From an uncultured Lachnospiraceae bacterium (GTDB lineage Bacteria > Bacillota > Clostridia > Lachnospirales > Lachnospiraceae), in the NCBI GenBank assembly GCA_934432595.1, contig CAKRYR010000008.1:34301-98300 (forward strand): a stretch of 64,000 nt of DNA, in the 5' to 3' direction. A program made the position numbers and the translations under genes. Every line of letters starts with the position of its first letter. Position 1 is the stretch's first letter. The notes under the pieces were generated by a model. The model saw only the letters and a program-made list of their open reading frames with translations. It was not told the DNA's origin and made no database searches. Below, one piece after another: positions 7,804 through 16,177 of the stretch.

Positions 7804-9042
7804 ATGAATGATACACCGTTGGCAAATAGAGTACATATAGGTTTTTTTGGTAGGAGAAATGCTGGAAAGTCAAGTCTTGTTAATGCAGTAACAGGGCAAT
7901 CTTTAGCTGTTGTTTCTAATGTGGAGGGAACTACAACAGATCCAGTTACAAAGGCAATGGAATTGTTACCATTAGGACCCGTTGTTATAATAGATACTCC
8001 AGGATTAGATGATGAAGGTGAGCTAGGTATGCTTAGAGTAAAAAAAAGCTACCAGATGCTTAATAAAACAGATATTGCTGTAGTTGTAATTGATTCTGTT
8101 AGTGGAGTAACAGATGCAGATAGAGAGATAATTAGTTTAATAAATAAGAAAAACATCCCTTTAATTGTTGCATATAACAAAGTTGATACTTCTGATGAAA
8201 AAGAACAACAAGATATTAAGAATAAGTTGAGTGCAAGTTTAGAGGGACAGTTGGTTAATAATGAAATTACCGTTAGTGCAATAAAAGGATACAATATAGA
8301 TAAATTAAAAGAAATGATAGCTGCTAATGGTAAAGCAGAAGATAATAAGTTAAGAATAATAGGCGATTTAATTAATCCATCAGATTTTGTTGTACTTGTT
8401 GTACCTATTGATAAGGCTGCCCCAAAGGGTAGATTAATTCTTCCACAACAACAGACTATTAGGGATATATTAGAGTCTGATGCAACAGCGATTGTTGTTA
8501 AAGAATATGAACTTAGAGATACGTTAATGAATCTAGGGAGAAAACCCAAAGTAGTTATAACAGATAGTCAAGTTTTTGCAAAAGTTTCTGCAGATACCCC
8601 ATTAGATGTCTATTTAACATCTTTTTCCATATTGTTTGCAAGATATAAAGGAAATTTGGAGGAAAATGTACGAGGTGCAAAAGTCATAGATGAGTTAAAG
8701 GATGGAGATAATGTTTTAATTTCTGAAGGTTGTACTCATCATAGACAATGTGATGATATAGGTACTGTTAAAATCCCAAGGTGGTTGCGTAACTATACAC
8801 ATAAAAATTTAAATTTAGAATATACATCAGGAACAGAATTTCCAAGTGATTTATCAAAATATAGTTTGATTATTCATTGTGGAGGGTGTATGTTAAATGA
8901 ACGTGAAATGAAATATAGATTAGCTTGTGCTAAGGATCAGAATGTGCCGATGACTAATTATGGTATTGCAATTGCGTATATGCAAGGAATATTAAAAAGA
9001 AGCTTGGAGATTTTTCCTGGAATACATGATATTATAGATTAG
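7804..9042 (+). CDS. hydF: [FeFe]-hydrogenase H-cluster maturation GTPase HydF
   Basis: 412 aa, full length. HydF is the scaffold on which HydE and HydG products are assembled into the 2Fe subcluster before transfer to the hydrogenase. The N-terminal GTPase has a P-loop (GRRNAGKS, 16-23), the G3 motif DTPG and G4 motif NKVD. The middle is the dimerisation region. The C-terminal cluster-binding domain has CTHHRQC (Cys310, His312) and HCGGC (His358, Cys359, Cys362), the expected [4Fe-4S] ligands. GGAGG (7792-7796) is 7 bases before the ATG. It heads a plus-strand run with the aspartase-like gene 13 bases downstream. hydE, hydG and the hydrogenase are not in the window. Cytoplasmic. Confidence 0.95.
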   Translation: MNDTPLANRVHIGFFGRRNAGKSSLVNAVTGQSLAVVSNVEGTTTDPVTKAMELLPLGPVVIIDTPGLDDEGELGMLRVKKSYQMLNKTDIAVVVIDSVSGVTDADREIISLINKKNIPLIVAYNKVDTSDEKEQQDIKNKLSASLEGQLVNNEITVSAIKGYNIDKLKEMIAANGKAEDNKLRIIGDLINPSDFVVLVVPIDKAAPKGRLILPQQQTIRDILESDATAIVVKEYELRDTLMNLGRKPKVVITDSQVFAKVSADTPLDVYLTSFSILFARYKGNLEENVRGAKVIDELKDGDNVLISEGCTHHRQCDDIGTVKIPRWLRNYTHKNLNLEYTSGTEFPSDLSKYSLIIHCGGCMLNEREMKYRLACAKDQNVPMTNYGIAIAYMQGILKRSLEIFPGIHDIID

Positions 9043-9055
9043 CGGGTTTTAGACG

Positions 9056-10384
9056 ATGAATGAAAAAAAGAATAATATAGTAGATAAAAGTATTTATTAT
9101 GGTGATGAAACTTTAAATGCTATTAATAATTTTGATTTAAAGAATAAGAAAACAAATATGGAGCTAATATATGCAATAGTAATTGTTAAGAAGGCTGTTG
9201 CAAATACTTATATAAAATTAGATATTAATAAGGATAAATATTTAGCTATAGACAAGGCATGTGACGATATTTTACAAGGCAAATATGATGATAGCTTTTG
9301 TATAGAAGCACTACAAGGTGGGGCAGGTACTTCAACTAATATGAATGTAAATGAAGTTATTTCTAGTGTGGCACTTGAAATATTGGGTGAAGATATTCAC
9401 AATTATAATATAATTCATCCTATTGATGATGTGAATAAAGGACAATCAACTAATGATGTTTATCCAACGGCACTTCGAATAGCTTGTATTAAGCAACTAA
9501 GGATATTAAGTGAAGAATGTGCAAAATTGCAGGAAACATTACAAAATAAAGAACAAGAATTTGCCGATATAGAGAAGATAGGTAGAACTCAGTTAATGGA
9601 CGCTGTTAAAATTACTTTAGGTGAAGAATTTGGAGCATATGCTCAGTCTATTGCTAGGGATAGATGGAGAATTTATAAAATAGAAGAGCGATTAAGACAA
9701 GTAAATATGGGCGGAACAGCAATTGGAAATAGTATTAATGCTAATAGAAAATATATGTTTGAGGTTATAGAACAACTTAGAAAATTAACTGGTATGGGGT
9801 TAGCTAGAGCAGAGTATCCAATAGATATAACACAAAATAATGATGTATTTGTTGAAGTGTCTGGCTTACTTAAGGCACTATCTGTTAATTTATCTAAGAT
9901 AGCTGGTGATTTGAGACTGATGAATTCTGGACCTAATGGGGGCATAGGAGAGATAAAATTAATGCCTATGCAAATGGGAAGTACCATTATGCCAGGTAAG
10001 GTTAATCCTGTAATCCCAGAAATGATAATGGAAGTAGCTATGAAAGTTATGTCTAATGATTATGCTATTACTATGGCTGCATCAAGAGGTGAATTTGAAT
10101 TAAATGCATTTTTACCATTAATAGCAGACTGCATTTTGGAAAACTTGGATTTACTTATAAATGGGGTTAAAATTTTTAGAGAAAAATGTGTTGAGACATT
10201 GGTTGCAAATGAGGAAAAGTGTAGAGATAATTTAAACAAAACGTATTGGTTTGCAACAGAATATGTTCCAATATTAGGATATAATGTAGTAGCAGAGACA
10301 ATCAAAAATAATGGTGCAGAAGATAATACAGCACTTAATAATAGATTAAAACAGATGCTGGGAAAAAACAATAATCCAGAATAA
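9056..10384 (+). CDS. Aspartase/fumarase-family lyase (aspartate ammonia-lyase-like)
   Basis: 442 aa, slightly shorter than typical aspartase (about 470). The family signature GSTIMPGKVNP lies at 308-318; the catalytic Ser309 is kept and the second Ser of the usual GSS is Thr. QGGAGTSTNMN and GQSTNDVYPT are the other two active-site regions. Aspartase converts aspartate to fumarate and ammonia. The start is 13 bases after hydF with no strong ribosome binding site, so translation is probably coupled. Aspartase-like genes beside hydrogenase maturases are seen elsewhere (for example in Desulfovibrio vulgaris), so a link to H-cluster assembly is possible; an ordinary metabolic role is the alternative. 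Argininosuccinate or adenylosuccinate lyase is less likely from the signature. Confidence 0.85.
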   Translation: MNEKKNNIVDKSIYYGDETLNAINNFDLKNKKTNMELIYAIVIVKKAVANTYIKLDINKDKYLAIDKACDDILQGKYDDSFCIEALQGGAGTSTNMNVNEVISSVALEILGEDIHNYNIIHPIDDVNKGQSTNDVYPTALRIACIKQLRILSEECAKLQETLQNKEQEFADIEKIGRTQLMDAVKITLGEEFGAYAQSIARDRWRIYKIEERLRQVNMGGTAIGNSINANRKYMFEVIEQLRKLTGMGLARAEYPIDITQNNDVFVEVSGLLKALSVNLSKIAGDLRLMNSGPNGGIGEIKLMPMQMGSTIMPGKVNPVIPEMIMEVAMKVMSNDYAITMAASRGEFELNAFLPLIADCILENLDLLINGVKIFREKCVETLVANEEKCRDNLNKTYWFATEYVPILGYNVVAETIKNNGAEDNTALNNRLKQMLGKNNNPE

Positions 10385-10404
10385 TTAAATAAAGGAGAGG
10401 TGAA

Positions 10405-11745
10405 ATGTTTAAAAAGATTAATAAACTATCACAACCAAGAATTTTTGCGTTAGGTTTTTTCTTTGTTATTGCGATTGGAACCTTGTTGCTTAGTTTACCG
10501 ATTGCTGTAAAACCAGGGGAAGAAATAAGCTTTTTAAATTCTTTATTTACTGCAACGAGTGCAACTTGTGTTACAGGGCTTGTGGTAGTTGACACTGTTA
10601 CTCACTGGTCTATATTTGGTCAATTGGTTATTTTATTAATGATTCAAATAGGTGGCCTAGGATTTATGACAATAGGTGTTATTTTCTCATTATTCTTAAG
10701 AAAGAAAATAGGACTTAGAACGAGGGGAATGCTTCAGGAAAGTATAAATGCTGAAAAATTAGGTGGTATTATTAGATTAACCAAAAAAATGATAGGTGGA
10801 ACTATTATTATTGAAGGATTAGGGGCGATTATCCTTGCATTCAGATTTATACCAGAGTTAGGTGTTATTAGAGGTATATATTATGGAATTTTTCATTCTA
10901 TATCAGCTTTTTGCAATGCTGGTTTTGATTTGTTTGGATATCAGTCACCATATAATTCTTTAGTAGAGTATGTTGCAGATCCTACAATAAATATTATTAT
11001 TATGTTACTAATAATTATAGGTGGACTTGGTTTTGTAGTTTGGGATGATATTACATGTAATGGTTTGAAAGTTAAGAAATATAAGCTACATACAAAATTA
11101 GTTCTTGTAACAACAACATTTTTAATAATTGCAGGAGCATTATTATATTATATTTTTGAAAAAGATAATTTATATGCTAATGCATCTGCTAAGGAAACAT
11201 TTTTTGGAACGTTGTTTAGCTCAGTAACTGCAAGAACTGCAGGATTTAATACTACAGACATTGCATCTATGACAGAAAGTAGTAAGTTGCTTACGACTGT
11301 TTTGATGTTTATAGGAGGTAGTCCAGGTTCAACTGCAGGTGGTGTGAAAACTATTACTGTAGCAGTATTAATAATATATGTGTGGAATAATCTTCGTAAT
11401 ACAAGAGGATGTAATGCATTCTCAAGAAGAATTGATGATATAGCAATTAAGAAGGCAAGTATTGTTGCTGTTATTAATTTGGTAATGGCTATTATAGCAT
11501 CTTTAGCTCTTACTCATTTACAGGATGAACCATTATCAGATATATTGTTAGAAGTATTTTCTGCAATAGGAACAGTAGGATTATCATCAGGAATAACAAG
11601 AGATATGACTACTATATCAAGAATAATATTAATTGCACTTATGTATTATGGACGAATTGGTGGTATGTCATTTGCATTATCTTTCACAGATAGAAAGAAA
11701 GTTGCACCTGTACAATTGCCTACAGAAAAAATTATGATAGGATAA
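10405..11745 (+). CDS. ktrB: Ktr potassium uptake system, membrane subunit KtrB
   Basis: 446 aa, strongly hydrophobic, with the repeated M1-P-M2 organisation of the TrkH/KtrB superfamily. The pore loops each carry a conserved glycine: ATCVTGL near residue 53, AFCNAGFD near 170, TARTAGFNT near 278 and AIGTVGLSSG near 395. KtrB forms the K+ (often Na+-coupled) pathway and is gated by the cytosolic KtrA ring. The next gene encodes KtrA, 71 bases downstream. AGGAGAGGTG precedes the ATG. At this length and with these pore loops KtrB is preferred over proteobacterial TrkH. Confidence 0.93.
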   Translation: MFKKINKLSQPRIFALGFFFVIAIGTLLLSLPIAVKPGEEISFLNSLFTATSATCVTGLVVVDTVTHWSIFGQLVILLMIQIGGLGFMTIGVIFSLFLRKKIGLRTRGMLQESINAEKLGGIIRLTKKMIGGTIIIEGLGAIILAFRFIPELGVIRGIYYGIFHSISAFCNAGFDLFGYQSPYNSLVEYVADPTINIIIMLLIIIGGLGFVVWDDITCNGLKVKKYKLHTKLVLVTTTFLIIAGALLYYIFEKDNLYANASAKETFFGTLFSSVTARTAGFNTTDIASMTESSKLLTTVLMFIGGSPGSTAGGVKTITVAVLIIYVWNNLRNTRGCNAFSRRIDDIAIKKASIVAVINLVMAIIASLALTHLQDEPLSDILLEVFSAIGTVGLSSGITRDMTTISRIILIALMYYGRIGGMSFALSFTDRKKVAPVQLPTEKIMIG

Positions 11746-11816
11746 TATTAATACTTAATTTTTAAAGGAATACGTTTTGGATATAATAGGTTCGAAAACG
11801 ATAAATGGAGGAAATT

Positions 11817-12467
11817 ATGAAAAGTATGTTAATTATAGGGCTAGGTAGATTTGGTCATCATTTATGTAGAAACCTAGTTGATTTAGACAATGAAGTAATG
11901 ATTATTGATGAAAGAGAAGAAGTTTTGGATGATTTGCTTCCTATTGTTACTACAGCTAAAATAGGAGACTGTACTAATCCAGAAGTATTAGAGAGTATAG
12001 GTGTTAGTAACTTTGATATATGTTTTGTATGTATAGGAAGTAACTTCCAAAGCAGCTTAGAGATTACTAGCTTACTTAAGGAGCAAGGTGCAAATTATGT
12101 AGTTAGTAAGACCAATAGAGATATTCAAGCTAAGTTTTTATTAAGAAATGGAGCAGATGAAGTTATTTATCCTGATAGAGATATAGCTGAAAAGGAAGCA
12201 ATAAGACTTAGTGCAAATCATGTATTTGATTATATTGAATTGAATGATGAATATTCAATATACGAAATTCCACCTTTAAAGGAATGGCTAGGAAAATCTA
12301 TAATGCAAGTTAATTTCCGTGCAAAATATAATATTAATATTCTAGGAATTAAAGAAGGAGCAGATACACAATTGTTACCAATGCCTGACCATGTGTTCCA
12401 AGAAAATCAGCATTTAATGGTAATTGGTAAAAAAGTAGATATTGATAGAATATTAAAACAGTTATAG
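11817..12467 (+). CDS. ktrA: Ktr potassium uptake system, regulatory subunit KtrA
   Basis: 216 aa from the ATG at 11817; GGAGGA (11807-11812) precedes it, and the ATG at 11805 is excluded because it overlaps that site. Residues 1-125 form an RCK/TrkA-N Rossmann domain with the nucleotide-binding GLGRFGHHLCRNL near the start and acidic IIDERE at the end of beta 2. Residues about 135-216 are the TrkA-C domain, which in this family can bind c-di-AMP. It forms the octameric gating ring under KtrB. Encoded directly after ktrB. Confidence 0.93.
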   Translation: MKSMLIIGLGRFGHHLCRNLVDLDNEVMIIDEREEVLDDLLPIVTTAKIGDCTNPEVLESIGVSNFDICFVCIGSNFQSSLEITSLLKEQGANYVVSKTNRDIQAKFLLRNGADEVIYPDRDIAEKEAIRLSANHVFDYIELNDEYSIYEIPPLKEWLGKSIMQVNFRAKYNINILGIKEGADTQLLPMPDHVFQENQHLMVIGKKVDIDRILKQL

Positions 12468-12476
12468 GAAGAAAAA

Positions 12477-13058
12477 ATGGCAAAGTTATATTTTAAATAT
12501 GGGGCTATGGGAAGTTCAAAAACAGCACAAGCATTAATTACAAAGTTTAATTATGAAGAAAGAGGAATGAAAGTTTGGATTGCAAAACCTTCTATAGATA
12601 GTAGGGATGGGGAAAATATAATTCAATCAAGAATTGGACTTAAGACAGAAGCTTACGTTATATCGGAAGATGAAAATATATACAGAACATTTCAAATGTT
12701 AAGAGAACGATATGATGTTGTTATTATTGATGAGGCTCAATTTCTTACAGAGGAGCAAGTAAATCAATTAGGTAATATAGTAATTCAACTTAAGGTTCCA
12801 GTTATGTGTTTTGGATTAAAGACAGATTTTCAGACAAAGATGTTTCCAGGAAGTAAAAGGCTATTTGAGATAGCAGAGTCTATATCCGAAATAAAAACTA
12901 TATGTAAGTGTGGAAAGAAGGCAACTGTTAATGCTAGAATAGATAGTTTTGGTAATATTATAACAGAAGGCGAGCAAGTAGAACTTGGAGGAAACGATAA
13001 ATATATTGCTATGTGCTATAAATGTTACCTCGAAGCAATAAGAGAAAGAAATGTATGA
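12477..13058 (+). CDS. tdk: Thymidine kinase
   Basis: 193 aa, the normal length for the bacterial type II enzyme. The P-loop GAMGSSKT is at residues 9-16, the Walker B-like VIIDEAQFL at about 81-89, the lasso-domain zinc cysteines are in CKCGKK and CYKC, and the thymidine-binding segment is near the C terminus. It phosphorylates thymidine to dTMP for salvage, in the cytosol. It starts 9 bases after ktrA and is last in the hydF-to-tdk run; a terminator follows. Salvage also appears downstream as the pyrimidine-nucleoside phosphorylase at 16.2 kb. Confidence 0.95.
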   Translation: MAKLYFKYGAMGSSKTAQALITKFNYEERGMKVWIAKPSIDSRDGENIIQSRIGLKTEAYVISEDENIYRTFQMLRERYDVVIIDEAQFLTEEQVNQLGNIVIQLKVPVMCFGLKTDFQTKMFPGSKRLFEIAESISEIKTICKCGKKATVNARIDSFGNIITEGEQVELGGNDKYIAMCYKCYLEAIRERNV

Positions 13059-13126
13059 CATTTCAACTAAAAAGTTCGAAAAAATTATACAATTATTAAA
13101 AAAATCGCATATTGCACAAATAGTTA

Positions 13127-13166
13127 AAATAACCAAGAGAATATCAAACATTCTTTTGGTTATTTT
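13127..13166 (+). terminator. Terminator after tdk
   Basis: AATAACCAA (13128-13136) pairs with TTGGTTATT (13156-13164), with extra AGAAT/ATTCT pairing inside, followed by TTTTG. It ends the hydF-to-tdk run. The rest of 13059-13360 contains only the next promoter. Confidence 0.75.
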
Positions 13167-13288
13167 GCTTAAATAAGAATAAAAAAATTATAAATAATCA
13201 CTAAAAACTCATATTTATTCACTTGTTATTGCAAAAATATGTAAATTAAAAATGAAAAAATTACCAAAAAATGTAGGGCTTTGGCGAT

Positions 13289-13316
13289 TTGACTTTGTGT
13301 ATATTTAAAGTATAAT
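13289..13316 (+). promoter_or_regulatory. Promoter of the papain-family peptidase gene
   Basis: TTGACT (13289-13294), 16-bp spacer, perfect TATAAT (13311-13316), 44 bases before the start codon. The unusually AT-rich sequence upstream could act as an UP element. Confidence 0.75.
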
Positions 13317-13360
13317 TAATAAAAAGATTACATAAATACTAACATAGGAGGACGATAATT

Positions 13361-14917
13361 ATGAGGAAATTAAAGACAACATTGGGAACTACAGCAGTTG
13401 CATTTGCAGTATTGGCTACAAGTGTTTTAGGTGGAACATCAGTAGCATTTGCTGGAAATACACAGAGTAAGTTGACTGGTAATTCTGTTGAAGAGCGTGT
13501 ATTCGGAAACATTGAATTAACAGATGAAGAAAGACAATGGTTAGAGGATAACACTAAGACAATTAGTGATGTTAGTGATTTGAAGGAATTTTATAGCGAG
13601 TCAGGAAGCAATTATTTAAATAATGTAAAAAGAGGTGGAGGAGTAGCTAGATCTGTAGATAATACAAAGAATAAGTATTTCCCAGCAATAGGAGATCAAG
13701 GTTCTATTGGTTCATGCGGAAGCTGGTCAATGACTTATCTTCAAGCTTCATATACATTTAATAAAGCAAGAGATTTAGATGGTAAGGATACAAAGAATGT
13801 TATGTCACCAATGTGGACATACAATATGACAAATCAAGGAGGGAATAATGGTTCAACTTTAGTTGATATAGTTTATCTTTTGTCAGAGATTGGTGCAGTA
13901 TCAATTGAGGATGTACCTGCGTACACAACAACTTTTAATAGATATCAATATGGGGACTTACATGCAAGGGACGGTCTTTGGTTAAAAGCTCAAGAAAATA
14001 AAATTAATGATGCTTTTATTGTAGATTTAAAGACTGAGAAGCAACAAACTCCAATTACTAGTCCAGATGATACTGATTTGGATACTATCAAAATGTTATT
14101 AGATAGTGGAGAGATCTTAACTGCATCATCATATGCTTATAAATGGAAAACTGAGAAGATTCAAGCGAACTCAGAAGTTCCTGGAAATGCTGAGCATGTT
14201 GGAGAACAAATTGTATCTAGAAATGATGGATACCAATATGGTGGTCACAGAATAACAATCGTTGGTTATGATGATGATATTTGGGTTGATATTAATAAAA
14301 ATGGTAAAGTAGAAGAAGGCGAAAAGGGTGCTTTCAAGATTGCAAACTCTTGGGGAGAAGAGTGGGGAAATGATGGTTGTATATGGTTCTCATATGATTC
14401 AGTTAACCCAGTTTCAAGCGTAAAGAATACTTCTTCAATTAATTTATCAAGTGGTAGAACAGTTTCACTTATGGATATTGTTGCAATGGCAGCAGCTCCA
14501 CAAGAGGACAAGTCAAATACTTATGCAGAGTTCACTATGAATAGTGCAAAAGCTAATACTGTTAAAGTTGATATTACAGCAACAGATGCTGCTGGTAATA
14601 AAACTACTTATGGTGTTACACCTTTTAAATCATCAAATATGTATTATTCAGTTGGACCTTGTGGATTTGATGGAACTAATAATGCAACAGATGGAACATT
14701 TACAATTGATTTGAGAAATGTTGTTGCAGATTTAACACCAGATACAATTAATGATTATACTTGGTCAATTACATTTACTGATTCTACAAATGATGCAGCA
14801 ACTTTAGTTGTAAAAGATGTAAAATTACTTGATACTTTAAATGGTATTACATATGCATCTGATTTAACAGAGAATGTTTCTGTTAATGCTTCTAGTGCTA
14901 CAGTAAATATTAAATAA
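13361..14917 (+). CDS. Secreted papain-family (C1) cysteine peptidase
   Basis: 518 aa. Signal peptide 1-31 ending AFA-G. A short propeptide-like stretch runs to about 100. The peptidase domain (about 104-350) has the papain triad in order: oxyanion Gln113 and nucleophile Cys119 in GDQGSIGSCGSW, His296 in GGHRITIVGYDDD, and Asn329 in IANSWG. Between His and Asn there is DINKNGKVEEGE (310-321), an EF-hand/dockerin-like calcium loop. Residues about 370-518 form a Ser/Thr/Ala-rich beta domain that may bind wall or substrate. No LPXTG motif or transmembrane tail, so it is probably released. AGGAGG before the ATG and a consensus promoter suggest good expression. Single-gene transcript. A degradative role on extracellular protein is inferred. 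Confidence 0.9.
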   Translation: MRKLKTTLGTTAVAFAVLATSVLGGTSVAFAGNTQSKLTGNSVEERVFGNIELTDEERQWLEDNTKTISDVSDLKEFYSESGSNYLNNVKRGGGVARSVDNTKNKYFPAIGDQGSIGSCGSWSMTYLQASYTFNKARDLDGKDTKNVMSPMWTYNMTNQGGNNGSTLVDIVYLLSEIGAVSIEDVPAYTTTFNRYQYGDLHARDGLWLKAQENKINDAFIVDLKTEKQQTPITSPDDTDLDTIKMLLDSGEILTASSYAYKWKTEKIQANSEVPGNAEHVGEQIVSRNDGYQYGGHRITIVGYDDDIWVDINKNGKVEEGEKGAFKIANSWGEEWGNDGCIWFSYDSVNPVSSVKNTSSINLSSGRTVSLMDIVAMAAAPQEDKSNTYAEFTMNSAKANTVKVDITATDAAGNKTTYGVTPFKSSNMYYSVGPCGFDGTNNATDGTFTIDLRNVVADLTPDTINDYTWSITFTDSTNDAATLVVKDVKLLDTLNGITYASDLTENVSVNASSATVNIK

Positions 14918-14952
14918 ATTACATAATTTTATCCTATCTAATAAAAATAAAG

Positions 14953-14992
14953 ACAAACACTCAAAGGGGAATTTTCCCCTTTGAGTGTTTGT
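14953..14992. terminator. Strong bidirectional terminator
   Basis: An almost perfect palindrome: ACAAACACTCAAAGGGGAA pairs with TTCCCCTTTGAGTGTTTGT (14953-14971 with 14974-14992), with a 2-nt T spacer at the centre. It ends the peptidase transcript; the mirrored A and T runs allow function on both strands. Confidence 0.85.
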
Positions 14993-15062
14993 TGTTGTGA
15001 ATTGGGGGTTGCTTTTATAAAATCGTTACTTTATTTTCGGCACTAGATAATTAAAATAAATA

Positions 15063-15091
15063 TTGCAAATAATAAGGGTGTGTATTAGAAT
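15063..15091 (+). promoter_or_regulatory. Promoter of the yitT-family gene
   Basis: TTGCAA (15063-15068), 17-bp spacer, TAGAAT (15086-15091). Just behind it, GTTGCG (15095-15100) pairs with CGCAAC (15123-15128), with further GGG/CCC pairing inside, giving a stable hairpin at the very 5' end of the predicted mRNA. Confidence 0.6.
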
Positions 15092-15171
15092 ACAGTTGCG
15101 GAGAGGGAGTAGTGTGCCCCTTCGCAACAAGTTGCTCAGAAATAAGGAATAGCAGTAGATTGGAGGAGATT

Positions 15172-16047
15172 ATGGAAAGTAATAAGAATAAGTTATTGAG
15201 AAATTTTTTGAATTTATTTGTTATTTTGGCAGGAAATTCTATTTCTGCATTAGCGGTTGTAACTTTGGTAATACCAAATGATTTACCAACAGGTGGTTCA
15301 ACTGGTATAGGTTTATTTATGAATAAGGCATTTGGAATTAATATGTCGATTGTTGTATTTATTTTCAATTTACTTGTTTTTATTTTAGGTGCAGTTGTTT
15401 TAGGTAAGAAATTTGCATTAACTACTATATTAAGTACATTTTATTATCCATTTATTTTAAATGTGTTTCAGAGAACGATTAATATAGGAGTAATTACAGA
15501 AGATAAATTGCTTGCAACAATTTTTGCAGGCTTATTAATGGGAGTATCTTTAGGAATGGTTTTTAGGGTAGGAGCATCAACTGGTGGTACAGATATTCCG
15601 CCTTTGGTAATTAACAAGTTATTTGGTGTGCCAGTTTCTGCTGGTATGTACGGAATAGACCTTGTGGTTATACTTCTTCAAGTGTTTAATCATAGACTTG
15701 AAATGATAATGTATGGTGTATTACTTGTATTTATGTATACGATAGTTATTGATAAGGTATTGTTATTAGGTACGAAGAAAGTTCAAGTTAAGATTATAAG
15801 TAAGAAGCAACAAGAAATATGCGATATTGTTATGAATACAATAGATAGAGGTGTTACTTTACTCCATAGTAAGTCAGGATATCATAAGACAGAACAAGAG
15901 GTAGTTTTAACTGTAGTTTCAAAACGTGAGTATATTCGTTTGATTAAGACTATCCAAAAGGTTGATCCTAGTGCTTTTATTATTGTTAGTGAGGTGAATG
16001 AGGTAAAAGGACGAGGCTTTACAATTGCCAAAAACTCCAGTTTGTAG
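15172..16047 (+). CDS. YitT family membrane protein
   Basis: 291 aa from the ATG at 15172, preceded by GGAGGAG; the upstream in-frame extension is rejected because it is hairpin sequence without a ribosome binding site. About 190 hydrophobic residues make five or six membrane helices with the family motifs LPTGGSTGIG and GASTGGTDIPPL. A cytoplasmic C-terminal DUF2179 domain (about 205-285) ends VNEVKGRGF. The YitT family is a widespread Firmicutes membrane group with no settled substrate. Its stop codon lies inside the long hairpin 16037-16087. Confidence 0.88.
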   Translation: MESNKNKLLRNFLNLFVILAGNSISALAVVTLVIPNDLPTGGSTGIGLFMNKAFGINMSIVVFIFNLLVFILGAVVLGKKFALTTILSTFYYPFILNVFQRTINIGVITEDKLLATIFAGLLMGVSLGMVFRVGASTGGTDIPPLVINKLFGVPVSAGMYGIDLVVILLQVFNHRLEMIMYGVLLVFMYTIVIDKVLLLGTKKVQVKIISKKQQEICDIVMNTIDRGVTLLHSKSGYHKTEQEVVLTVVSKREYIRLIKTIQKVDPSAFIIVSEVNEVKGRGFTIAKNSSL

Positions 16048-16087
16048 GGGAATATTTAAAATCGTCCCTCATCCCCCTACAAACTGG
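16037..16087. terminator. Long hairpin over the yitT stop codon
   Basis: A perfect 14-bp stem, CCAGTTTGTAGGGG (16037-16050) with CCCCTACAAACTGG (16074-16087), containing the TAG stop codon in its left arm. There is no T tract after it on the plus strand, so it is either a weak or Rho-assisted terminator or an mRNA 3'-end protector. Confidence 0.5.
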
Positions 16088-16097
16088 AAGTTGATAG

Positions 16098-16126
16098 TTG
16101 CTGAAAAAGTGTAAGTATGGTATAAT
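16098..16126 (+). promoter_or_regulatory. Promoter of the nucleoside phosphorylase gene
   Basis: TTGCTG (16098-16103), 17-bp spacer, TATAAT (16121-16126) preceded by TGG, giving an extended -10. It lies about 50 bases before the start codon. Confidence 0.65.
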
Positions 16127-16177
16127 GTTTTTTTAAAATTGTTACGGAAAGAATATATTGATTGGAGATGTAATGTT

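Noticed and set aside
8049..8549. 166-aa frame on the minus strand inside hydF
   Set aside because: Exact shadow of hydF, Ser/Leu/Thr-rich from reversed codons, with no ribosome binding site. Many similar antisense frames (for example 16567-17097, 4535-4855, 52722-52973) are rejected for the same reason.
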